From Flavobacteria bacterium RIFCSPLOWO2_12_FULL_31_7 (GTDB lineage Bacteria > Bacteroidota > Bacteroidia > Flavobacteriales > Flavobacteriaceae): 11,742 bases of DNA. This document shows, in pieces, positions 5,649-11,742 of the stretch (within the stretch, counting starts at the first letter, position 1; every line of letters starts with the position of its first letter). The translations under genes were made by a program, and so were the position numbers. The DNA lies in the NCBI GenBank assembly GCA_001800945.1, contig MGWJ01000106.1, positions 1 through 11,742 on the forward strand, read 5' to 3'. The notes beneath the pieces were generated by a model that was not told the origin of the DNA, searched no databases, and saw only the letters and a program-made list of their open reading frames with translations.

Positions 5649-5948
5649 ATGTTAGAAGAACCTCAACCAAATCTTTTAAAAAAAAGTGATAAAAAGTCAA
5701 AATTGATGTTAAGTCTTGTTTTTGATGGAATTGGAATGTTGTCTTATGTTGCTCCAATTTTTGGAGAGTTTACGGACACATTTTGGGCACCCATTTCAGG
5801 ATTACTTTTGGTTTTGATGTACAAAGGAACAGTAGGTAAAATTGCAGGTTTGTTTGGAACTATTGAAGAGTTAATTCCGTTTACAGATGTGATTCCAACT
5901 TTTACCATTACATGGTTTTATACGTATATTATTAGAAGAGAAGAATAA
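5649..5948 (+). CDS. Small integral membrane protein, unknown function
   Basis: 99 aa and not assigned to a named family. A hydrophilic, lysine-rich N-terminus (residues 1-19) is followed by hydrophobic segments at about 20-36 (MLSLVFDGIGMLSYVAP), 46-59 (WAPISGLLLVLMYK) and 80-95 (DVIPTFTITWFYTYI), and a charged tail RREE. A Gly-rich stretch GTVGKIAGLFGTIEELIPF (60-78) lies between the second and third. The even spread of aromatic and Gly residues and the strong terminator after it support a real gene. The start is ATG; the next upstream gene (msrA) ends 110 bp away, so it may be read through from msrA or have its own weak promoter. No enzymatic motif is visible. Confidence 0.78.
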   Translation: MLEEPQPNLLKKSDKKSKLMLSLVFDGIGMLSYVAPIFGEFTDTFWAPISGLLLVLMYKGTVGKIAGLFGTIEELIPFTDVIPTFTITWFYTYIIRREE

Positions 5949-5952
5949 AGAG

Positions 5953-5979
5953 AAAATCCCGTGTTAAACGGGATTTTTT
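5953..5979. terminator. Bidirectional terminator between convergent genes
   Basis: AAAATCCCG (5953-5961) pairs perfectly with CGGGATTTT (5969-5977) around a 7-nt loop and continues into T to 5979. The A run on the left gives a T tract for the minus-strand CLC transcript as well. It sits 4 bp after the plus-strand stop and 12 bp from the CLC gene end. Confidence 0.9.
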
Positions 5980-5990
5980 ATGATATAATC

Positions 5991-7790
5991 TTACTCAATT
6001 ACCAATTCTTTCAATTGCTCACGGTATTTTTCTAAAATATCTGATTTAGAGATAAAACCAATGAAAATTTTGTCTTGCACAACCGGTAAAATAAGTTGTT
6101 GTGTGGTTTCAAATTTATTCATAATCGTATCTATGGAATCTTCAAAATCTACAATATCTTTGTTTTTAACGGGTTGCATCACTTCTGTAATTGAAGTGTA
6201 TTTTACTTTAAAGGCAGAAAAGATAATCGTACGAATATCATCCAAATAAATTAATCCAATTAGTTTTTTATCATCGTTTAAAACAGGGAAAATCACATCA
6301 TCAGAAGCAGCTATTTTTTCAATCAATGCTTCTAAAGTTTTTGATTCAGTAACTGGATTAAAATTATTATCAATCAGTTTTTTAACATCAATCGATTGTA
6401 AGATGTTTTTGTCTTTATCGTCTGTGAAAACTTCGCCTTTATCCGCTAAGTTTTTAATGTCAAATGAATAGGGTTCGAAGTGCTTTGAAATCGCAAAACT
6501 AATGGAAGAAACCAGCATTAAAGGAACCATTAAACTATAACCACCAGTAATTTCCGCAATTAAGAAAATGGCTGTTAACGGCGAATGAAACAAACCACTC
6601 AACACACCCGACATACCTACCAAAGTGAAATTACTAATAGGCAAATTCGTAATTTTTAACATGTTGAAAAAGTAAGCTGTTGAAAATCCTAAATACGAAC
6701 CTACAAATAGAGAAGGAGCAAAGTTACCTCCATTTCCACCAGCACCTAAGGTAATTCCTGTAGCGAAAACTTTAAACAAAAGTGTAAGGGTAATGAATCC
6801 GAAAATAATCCATTTGTTATTTTCAAAGCGTTCAATAAGTGTGTTGTTAAGTAATCTTTCAGGTTGATTGGCCGCTAGAAGTTTAATTCCTTCATAACCT
6901 TCACCAAATAAACTTGGAAAAATAAAAATCATAACTCCTAAAATAATCGCACCAAATAATGCTTTTCGGTATGAATTTTTACTTCTAGTTGCGAAAAAAT
7001 GCTCTACTTTTCTGAAGTTTCTAGCATAATGAATGGAGACAAATCCAGACAAAATTCCTAATACAATATAAAATGGAATGTTTTTCGAATCAAAATCTTG
7101 AATGGATTTAAAACTAAATAAGGCATCTTCATTTAATAATAACATCGAAACAATTGAACCTGTTGCTGCTCTGATTATCAAAGGGGTAAAGGCAGTTATA
7201 CTAATTTCCGCTAAAACTACTTCAATAGCAAATAAAACACCTGCAATTGGTGCGTTGAAAGCTGCTGCAATTCCGGCTGCAACTCCACAGGCTAAAAGCA
7301 AGGTTCTATCTTTATAACTTAATCTATATTTTAAAGCGTAATTACTTCCAAACGCTGCACCTGTAATTGTAATCGGCGACTCCAAACCAGCACTTCCACC
7401 CATACCAACGGTTAACGAACTCGTAACAATTTGTGCATACATTTGTTTATCCGGAATGACACTTCGTTTTTTGGCCACTGCATACATAATTTGCGAGGTT
7501 CCTTTTTCGATGTTTCCGTTTAAAAAGTTTTTAATTACAAAAACGGTCAATAAAATCCCAATAATTGGCAATGTACTGTTACTGTATGGTAAGTGAAATT
7601 CTTTATTTAAATATTGTGAAAATAAAAAGACATTATGGGCAAAAGTTTTCAAAACAATTACGGCTAAAGCTGCTGAAAGCCCAACTAATACACTAGAAAC
7701 ATATAAAAATTGGCGAGGCTCTAAAACACTTTTAAGCTTAGAGAAATTTTGTTCGAAAAATTGAGCTATCTTTTGTATTAACTTTAACAC
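5991..7790 (-). CDS. CLC-family chloride channel/transporter with C-terminal CBS pair
   Basis: 599-aa inner-membrane CLC protein. The membrane domain covers about residues 25-435, followed by two CBS domains (about 465-525 and 530-590) that usually bind adenine nucleotides and modulate gating. Filter motifs: GSAGLESP (132-139) holds the gating glutamate E137, GGNFAP (354-359) is the GxFxP motif, and Y441 in EPYS aligns with the E. coli filter Tyr. The position of the E. coli proton glutamate (E203) is V191 in FNAPIAGVLFAIEVV, as in animal CLC channels. The usual GSGIP loop reads EKGTS (95-99). These features suggest channel-like or altered coupling, though Bacteroidetes relatives share them as far as I recall. 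The start is GTG at 7790; an in-frame stop four codons upstream (7800-7802) excludes an earlier start. It is a single-gene unit. Confidence 0.93.
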   Translation of the reverse strand: MLKLIQKIAQFFEQNFSKLKSVLEPRQFLYVSSVLVGLSAALAVIVLKTFAHNVFLFSQYLNKEFHLPYSNSTLPIIGILLTVFVIKNFLNGNIEKGTSQIMYAVAKKRSVIPDKQMYAQIVTSSLTVGMGGSAGLESPITITGAAFGSNYALKYRLSYKDRTLLLACGVAAGIAAAFNAPIAGVLFAIEVVLAEISITAFTPLIIRAATGSIVSMLLLNEDALFSFKSIQDFDSKNIPFYIVLGILSGFVSIHYARNFRKVEHFFATRSKNSYRKALFGAIILGVMIFIFPSLFGEGYEGIKLLAANQPERLLNNTLIERFENNKWIIFGFITLTLLFKVFATGITLGAGGNGGNFAPSLFVGSYLGFSTAYFFNMLKITNLPISNFTLVGMSGVLSGLFHSPLTAIFLIAEITGGYSLMVPLMLVSSISFAISKHFEPYSFDIKNLADKGEVFTDDKDKNILQSIDVKKLIDNNFNPVTESKTLEALIEKIAASDDVIFPVLNDDKKLIGLIYLDDIRTIIFSAFKVKYTSITEVMQPVKNKDIVDFEDSIDTIMNKFETTQQLILPVVQDKIFIGFISKSDILEKYREQLKELVIE

Positions 7791-7812
7791 AGGGATTTTT
7801 TATTAGGAACCG

Positions 7813-7842
7813 CTAAAATACGCTATTTTAATTGCTAATCAA
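7813..7842 (-). promoter_or_regulatory. Promoter of the CLC gene
   Basis: On the minus strand TTG (complement of 7840-7842), a 19-bp spacer and TATTTTAG (complement of 7813-7820), which matches TAnnTTTG at all but one base. The start near 7806 gives a short leader of about 16 nt before the GTG start. Confidence 0.6.
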
Positions 7843-7879
7843 AATAATTGACACATCGACACATTGAAAAATGGACTAA

Positions 7880-8548
7880 TTAGATAATTTTTCTTATCGC
7901 TTCTTTTTTGCTTAATGGTTTTAAATTGGTTGAATTTACATACTCTAAAACACCTTTTGGATTTACAGAGCTATATTCGCGCAAAGCCCAACCAATGGCT
8001 TTTTGAATGAAAAATTCATTAGAATATTTGTATTTTTCGCATTCGGATATTAAGAGATTAAAGTCGGTTTTTGCTTTATAACCCAATTGAAAAATAATCG
8101 CAGTTCGATTTAACCACATATTTTCTGAATTAGAAAATTTTTCAATAATTGAGAATTTTTTTTCTGGGAATTTTTCTAAATAACCACCAACTGCATATTT
8201 AGCTAAGGTATCCACACTGTCCCACCAAGAATTTGTAGTGATCAGTTTTTCAATCAATGAAATATCTTCAACTCGATAGTTTTTCTTGATTTCTTTGATG
8301 AAGATATCAATGGCTATTTGATGCATTTCTCGATGTGGAAATTGGTATAATTCCCAACAAATGTTTCTGAAGTTAGATTTAATTTCTTCGTGATAAAAAG
8401 TAGCTTTATTTTTTAAAATTTCCCGTCTGGTTTGAGTTGGAATGCCATAACACGGAAAATTATTTTTTAAGTAATCACTTTGTTTTTGTCCGTAAGCAAA
8501 ATCTTGATTGGCTTCTAATGCTAGTTTAATTGTTATAACGAAACTCAT
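7880..8548 (-). CDS. DNA alkylation repair protein, AlkD-like glycosylase
   Basis: 222-aa all-helical HEAT-like-repeat DNA glycosylase family protein that excises N3- and N7-alkylated purines to start base excision repair. The key AlkD residues appear at the same numbers as I recall for Bacillus cereus AlkD: W109 and D113 in SWWDSVD (107-113), R148 in WLNRTAI, and W187 in QKAIGWALREY. Other family segments are QKQSDYLKNNFPCYGIPTQ (21-39) and the C-terminal PLSKKEA (211-217). Length is near the usual 220-240. The start ATG lies 23 bp inside the upstream acpH-like gene, so the two are probably translationally coupled in one operon. No terminator hairpin is visible after the stop. Confidence 0.92.
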   Translation of the reverse strand: MSFVITIKLALEANQDFAYGQKQSDYLKNNFPCYGIPTQTRREILKNKATFYHEEIKSNFRNICWELYQFPHREMHQIAIDIFIKEIKKNYRVEDISLIEKLITTNSWWDSVDTLAKYAVGGYLEKFPEKKFSIIEKFSNSENMWLNRTAIIFQLGYKAKTDFNLLISECEKYKYSNEFFIQKAIGWALREYSSVNPKGVLEYVNSTNLKPLSKKEAIRKII

Positions 8549-9134
8549 GTTTTAATTTTAGTAATTCTTCTTTGCAATTTTGTTCTAATTCGGAAAAGAA
8601 AAGAAAAAATTCTTGCTCAATTTCTGCATAAAATAGTTTAATATCTTCCATTGCAGCAGGCATATTTACTCTATTTTTAGTTCGATGATCCATTTGAAAT
8701 AAAATCAATTCCAATCCTGCTAAAGTTTTATAACATACTAACCAATTGGTTTGTATCATGTAAGGCAATGCATTTTGTGTTTTCTCGGTTAAAATATCGT
8801 AATTTGATTGTAGCAATTTGTAGAAAGTATCTGCATATTCTTCTAATTTGGTTGTAGAAAATTGTTTCCAATTTTTAGCTAAGAAATGATCGTACACAAT
8901 GTCCATAATTACACCTGAATAATGTCCGAATTTTTCGTGCAAGCGATGTTTACTTTGTCGGTAAACCGGATGAGAATCTGTGAAACTATCAATAAAACGG
9001 TGCAATCTAATTCCAATTTGAATACCTGTTGGATAATGTTCAAAATGATTTCCTTTTACCGCATCAGCCATAAAGTTTCCAATTTTGATAAAATCATCTT
9101 CATCCGAAAGATATATGTGAGCGAGATAGTTCAA
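8526..9134 (-). CDS. Acyl carrier protein phosphodiesterase, AcpH-like (DUF479)
   Basis: 202-aa HD-like hydrolase of the AcpH family, which removes the 4'-phosphopantetheine arm from holo-ACP in E. coli. Metal-binding and active-site candidates: H6 in MNYLAH, D24 in GNFMAD (19-24), H45 and D49 in LHRFIDSFTDSHP (44-56), D78, and D82-H83 in YDHFLA. Length matches the E. coli protein (about 193 aa). The start is TTG at 9134: MNYLAHIYLS is the family N-terminus and no ATG or GTG lies upstream in frame before a TAG. The gene overlaps the following alkD-like gene by 23 bp. Its leader is a 35-bp heptamer-repeat tract. In Bacteroidetes the ACP activity has been assumed rather than shown for most members, as far as I know. 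Confidence 0.88.
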   Translation of the reverse strand: MNYLAHIYLSDEDDFIKIGNFMADAVKGNHFEHYPTGIQIGIRLHRFIDSFTDSHPVYRQSKHRLHEKFGHYSGVIMDIVYDHFLAKNWKQFSTTKLEEYADTFYKLLQSNYDILTEKTQNALPYMIQTNWLVCYKTLAGLELILFQMDHRTKNRVNMPAAMEDIKLFYAEIEQEFFLFFSELEQNCKEELLKLKHEFRYNN

Positions 9135-9136
9135 GG

Positions 9137-9171
9137 TTGTTAGTTGTTTTGTTTCAAGTTTCAGGTTTTCC
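9137..9171. repeat. Degenerate heptamer tandem tract in the acpH-like leader
   Basis: Five consecutive 7-bp units, read on the minus strand as variants of (C/T)TGAAAC, the two best copies being the complements of 9158-9164 and 9151-9157. It ends 2 bp before the TTG start of the acpH-like gene and so forms the ribosome-binding region. A similar 7-bp period occurs within glmM at 9430-9457. Confidence 0.55.
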
Positions 9172-9223
9172 TAAATCGGAAATCATTCTTCGTAAATATA
9201 TAAAAAAAACTTTGAATGTTTTA

Positions 9224-9254
9224 TTGAAATCCAATGCTGAACTTTTTATATTTG
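9224..9254 (+). promoter_or_regulatory. Promoter of glmM
   Basis: TTG (9224-9226), a 20-bp spacer and TATATTTG (9247-9254) fit the Bacteroidetes consensus exactly. The predicted start near 9261 leaves a leader of about 50 nt before the ATG at 9311. Confidence 0.75.
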
Positions 9255-9310
9255 TATTTTATGCAGGTTTACTTCTTTATTTTAAACCATAATCTTTTAA
9301 ACATTTAAAA

Positions 9311-10711
9311 ATGACATTAATAAAATCTATATCAGGAATTCGTGGAACTATTGGCGGTAAAGTAGGAGATAACCTGACTCCAGTTGATGCAGTAAAATTT
9401 GCTTCGGCTTATGGAACCTTTCTAAAAGCTGGAAGTGGGAAGTTGGAAGATGGAAGAAAGCTGAAAGTAGTAATTGGTCGTGATGCTCGTATTTCTGGTC
9501 CGATGATTCATAATTTAGTACAAAATACCCTTTTAGGTTTAGGAATTGATGTAATCGATTTAGGTTTATCAACAACTCCAACAGTAGAAGTTGCTGTACC
9601 AATGGAACAAGCTGATGGTGGAATTATTTTAACCGCTTCGCACAATCCAAAACAATGGAATGCCTTGAAATTATTAAATGCGAAAGGCGAATTTTTAAAT
9701 GGAGCTGATGGAGCAAAAATTTTAGAAATTGCTGAAGCAGAAGCATTTGATTTTGTCGATGTGGATGCTTTAGGAGAAGTTACGATTAACGATTCATACA
9801 TGGATATTCATATTGATGGAGTGTTGGAATTACCTTTAGTAGATGCCGATTTAGTAAAAACGAAGAAATATAAAGTGGTTGTTGATGGTGTGAATTCTTC
9901 TGGAGGAATTATTATTCCAAATTTACTTGAACAAATGGGTGTGGAAGTGGTGAAATTATACTGCGAACCTAACGGACATTTTCCTCATAATCCAGAACCA
10001 TTAAAAGAGCATTTAACAGATATCTGTAAATTAGTTGTAGAAGAAAAAGCTGATTTCGGAATTGTAGTTGATCCAGATGTGGATAGACTTGCGTTTATTT
10101 CTAACGATGGTGAAATGTTTGGGGAAGAATACACTTTGGTAGCTGTAGCCGATTATGTACTGAGCAAAACACCAGGAAATACGGTTTCTAATATGAGTTC
10201 GTCTCGTGCTTTACGAGATATTACTGAAAAACACAAGGGAAGTTACCAAGCGAGTGCAGTCGGAGAAGTGAATGTAGTAGAATTAATGAAGAAAACCAAC
10301 GCGATTATAGGTGGTGAAGGAAATGGCGGAATCATTTATCCAGAATTGCATTACGGAAGAGATAGTTTAGTTGGTGTAGCATTATTTTTAACGTACTTAG
10401 CAAGTCAAGAGAAAACTGTGGCCGAATTACGTGCAAGTTATCCGCAATATTATATGAGTAAAAATAAGATTGAATTAACACCTCAATTAGATGTAGATGC
10501 AATTTTAGAATCGTTAACTACAACTTATAAAAACGAACAAATTTCTACAATTGACGGAGTGAAAATTGATTTCGCAACAGAATGGGTTCATTTAAGAAAA
10601 TCTAATACAGAACCGATTATTCGTATTTATACAGAAGCTCCAACTCAAAACGAAGCAGATGTTTTAGCAGAACGTTTTGTAAACGAATTGAAAGTTATTG
10701 CAGGAATTTAA
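9311..10711 (+). CDS. glmM: Phosphoglucosamine mutase
   Basis: Alpha-D-phosphohexomutase that converts glucosamine-6-phosphate to glucosamine-1-phosphate for UDP-GlcNAc, peptidoglycan and LPS synthesis in the cytoplasm. 466 aa with all four domain signatures: the phosphoserine loop TASHNP (S110), the metal-binding loop DPDVDRL (254-260), the sugar-specificity loop GEGNGG (335-340), and the C-terminal phosphate-binding RKSNTEP (429-435). The EGNGG-type loop is shared with other hexosamine mutases; a broader phosphomannomutase/phosphoglucomutase role is possible because Bacteroidetes GlmM homologues are divergent. Residues 40-49 (AGSGKLEDGR) are encoded by a heptamer repeat tract and look like an insertion in a loop before the VVIGRDAR strand. 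The first ATG matches the family N-terminus. It has its own promoter and terminator. Confidence 0.94.
   Translation: MTLIKSISGIRGTIGGKVGDNLTPVDAVKFASAYGTFLKAGSGKLEDGRKLKVVIGRDARISGPMIHNLVQNTLLGLGIDVIDLGLSTTPTVEVAVPMEQADGGIILTASHNPKQWNALKLLNAKGEFLNGADGAKILEIAEAEAFDFVDVDALGEVTINDSYMDIHIDGVLELPLVDADLVKTKKYKVVVDGVNSSGGIIIPNLLEQMGVEVVKLYCEPNGHFPHNPEPLKEHLTDICKLVVEEKADFGIVVDPDVDRLAFISNDGEMFGEEYTLVAVADYVLSKTPGNTVSNMSSSRALRDITEKHKGSYQASAVGEVNVVELMKKTNAIIGGEGNGGIIYPELHYGRDSLVGVALFLTYLASQEKTVAELRASYPQYYMSKNKIELTPQLDVDAILESLTTTYKNEQISTIDGVKIDFATEWVHLRKSNTEPIIRIYTEAPTQNEADVLAERFVNELKVIAGI
9430..9457 (+). repeat. Four tandem heptamers inside glmM
   Basis: Units TGGAAGT, GGGAAGT, TGGAAGA and TGGAAGA run head to tail (28 bp). 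They encode part of residues 40-49 of GlmM. The tract uses GGG, and CTG follows just after it, codons otherwise sparse in this AT-rich gene, consistent with a repeat-derived insertion. Since 28 is not a multiple of three, unit gain or loss would shift the frame unless compensated. Confidence 0.75.
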
Positions 10712-10749
10712 TTGGAATGTAAATAAAATTTAAATCCATAATAGTATTT

Positions 10750-10779
10750 AAACAGCACTTTTTAGTGCTGTTTTTTTTT
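10750..10779 (+). terminator. Rho-independent terminator of glmM
   Basis: AAACAGCACT (10750-10759) pairs perfectly with AGTGCTGTTT (10764-10773) around a TTTT loop, and nine T follow the stem's last G (10771-10779). It begins 38 bp after the glmM stop. Confidence 0.95.
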
Positions 10780-10855
10780 GCCTTTTTTTAATCTATGAAT
10801 TATGAAACTTTTGTTTTCTATTGTATAACAATCTTAAATGCTATTCCAGCTAATT

Positions 10856-10883
10856 TTGAAAACACCAATAAATGTTCACTTTG
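10856..10883 (+). promoter_or_regulatory. Weak promoter candidate for the eRF1-like gene
   Basis: TTG (10856-10858), a 17-bp spacer and TCACTTTG (10876-10883), one base off TAnnTTTG. It would give a leader of about 87 nt. No better match lies in the 200-bp gap. Confidence 0.3.
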
Positions 10884-10976
10884 TTTTGGATTCATTTTTA
10901 GTGGATAAAGTAAAATTTAATGAAAAAAAATAACAAGCCTCAATCAACATAATAGCAATATTTTAAAATTTAAACT

Positions 10977-11360
10977 ATGAAGATGAATAAAAAAATAGCA
11001 GTTTACATGGATCATTTTGCGGCGAATATTTTAGAATACACAGATGCTGCAAAAATTGTAAAAATAATTAAGTCGGGTTTCAACAAAGATCAAAAAGAAA
11101 AAATTTTACAAAGTGGAGAAAGTCTATTGTACCATAAAGAACAAAATTTACAAAAGGAATTTTACGCTAAACTTCGTGCAGAGTTGTTAAATTATGAATC
11201 GGTTTTGTTATTCGGTGCAACAAATGCAAAAACAGAATTATTAAATATTTTACAAATAGATGCGAAGTTTTTAAATGTAGAATTTACTTTAAAAAATACA
11301 GACAAACTTACAGATAAGGAACAAGTTAATTTCGTAAACGATTGTTTTTATATCAGTTAA
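10977..11360 (+). CDS. Small bacterial eRF1-like / host-attachment-like domain protein
   Basis: 127 aa, no signal peptide and no membrane segment, so probably cytoplasmic. The layout resembles the small bacterial proteins related to an archaeo-eukaryotic release factor domain: an N-terminal strand with a DH motif (KIAVYMDHFAANILEY, 6-21; compare the usual WIDHxxAxI), a long helical middle (about 37-75), then strand-loop ESVLLFGATNAKTELLNIL (about 74-92), matching the family's 'IFGPGEAKxEL' segment, and a C-terminal NTDKLTDKEQVNFV (about 107-120), matching 'ADKMTDRQIxAxV'. No GGQ-type catalytic loop is visible, so peptide release activity is not implied. Assignment is from motif memory and is tentative. 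Two ATGs (10977 and 10983) are in frame; the first is used. Flanking genes give no functional hint. Confidence 0.72.
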   Translation: MKMNKKIAVYMDHFAANILEYTDAAKIVKIIKSGFNKDQKEKILQSGESLLYHKEQNLQKEFYAKLRAELLNYESVLLFGATNAKTELLNILQIDAKFLNVEFTLKNTDKLTDKEQVNFVNDCFYIS

Positions 11361-11539
11361 TATTCCATTTTATAGTTAACGAATTAATTTCATAACATAA
11401 AAAGGCAAACAACTAAGAAATTGCAATTCATCAAATTTGAAAACTAGGAATTTTATAAGTTTTACTAGAAATCCTGTAACAATCAACATTAAGATAAGTA
11501 AGACCTTTACATTATTAATTAAACATTAAACTTTTATTT

Positions 11540-11742
11540 ATGAAAAACATTTTTTTATTAGCTAGCTTGGTAATCGGATTATCATTTAGCACACAAGCTC
11601 AAAACATTTCTAAAAATGCACTTGGTCTTCGTTTAGGAGATAACGACGGATTTGGTGGAGAACTTTCTTACCAAAGAAAATTATCAGACAACAACAGGTT
11701 AGAATTAGATTTAGGTTGGAGAAACAGCAACAATGTTGATGC
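11540..11742 (+). CDS. Secreted, probably outer-membrane beta-barrel protein, N-terminal part (cut by window edge)
   Basis: 67 codons from the ATG at 11540 run off the window. The N-terminus is a Sec signal peptide: MKN, hydrophobic IFLLASLVIGLSF, and likely cleavage after STQA (residue 20), leaving a mature start QNISKNALGLRLGDNDG. The following alternation 'ALGLRLGDNDGFGGELSYQRKL' and 'NRLELDLGWR' is a pair of amphipathic strands typical of small outer-membrane barrels of the porin/OmpW-like type seen in flavobacteria. The exact family cannot be set from this fragment. The 179-bp upstream gap has no clear terminator or strong promoter. Confidence 0.85.
   Translation, partial: MKNIFLLASLVIGLSFSTQAQNISKNALGLRLGDNDGFGGELSYQRKLSDNNRLELDLGWRNSNNVD

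Noticed and set aside
9348..9801. Minus-strand open frames opposite glmM
   Set aside because: They are antisense to a clear glmM. The leucine-rich sequence comes from complementing glmM codons and the heptamer tract.
1..11742. Search for a defence island, CRISPR array, toxin-antitoxin pair, prophage or biosynthetic cluster
   Set aside because: No spaced direct repeats of CRISPR type, no integrase, transposase, nuclease-helicase or toxin-antitoxin signatures were seen. Gene content is housekeeping.

Overview
The window looks like a chromosomal, mostly housekeeping stretch from a member of the Flavobacteriaceae, probably Flavobacterium or a close relative. The DNA is AT-rich. The promoters fit the Bacteroidetes TTG / TAnnTTTG pattern rather than the E. 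coli -35/-10 pattern, and ribosome binding sites are weak and A-rich. The proteins (LysA, SucC, a DUF2400/TIGR02757 protein, a CLC channel with CBS domains, GlmM, small secreted or membrane proteins) read as flavobacterial. There are no tRNA or rRNA genes, no CRISPR array, no transposase and no recognisable defence or secondary-metabolite cluster.

Layout. Positions 1-539 (minus) hold the 5' part of lysA (diaminopimelate decarboxylase), divergent from sucC (753-1946, plus). sucC ends in a strong hairpin terminator. After it come a 78-aa two-helix membrane protein with a His/Cys-rich loop (2010-2246), an AT-rich gap, and a small secreted protein (2554-2901). A convergent terminator separates these from a minus-strand pair: a LolD-like ABC ATPase (3834-4502) followed by a DUF2400/TIGR02757 protein (2955-3719), with a REP-like palindromic element between the two. 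The ATPase is divergent from a lipoprotein-type MsrA (4888-5538), and the gap between them holds a second, 130-bp palindromic element. A 99-aa membrane protein (5649-5948) follows and converges on a CLC channel/transporter (5991-7790, minus). Next is an overlapping minus-strand pair, an AlkD-like DNA glycosylase (7880-8548) behind an AcpH-like ACP phosphodiesterase (8526-9134). This pair is divergent from glmM (9311-10711), which ends in a strong terminator. The window closes with a small eRF1-like protein (10977-11360) and the start of a secreted, probably outer-membrane barrel protein (11540-11742).

The genes do not form one pathway. They are short transcription units for lysine/peptidoglycan precursors (lysA), the TCA cycle (sucC), cell-wall amino-sugar synthesis (glmM), repair of oxidised methionine and alkylated DNA (msrA, alkD-like), ion transport and lipoprotein/ABC functions. 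The least ordinary content is non-coding: two structured palindromic elements, and two heptamer microsatellite tracts that flank the acpH/glmM divergent promoter, one of them inside the glmM reading frame. I found no convincing new multi-gene system.
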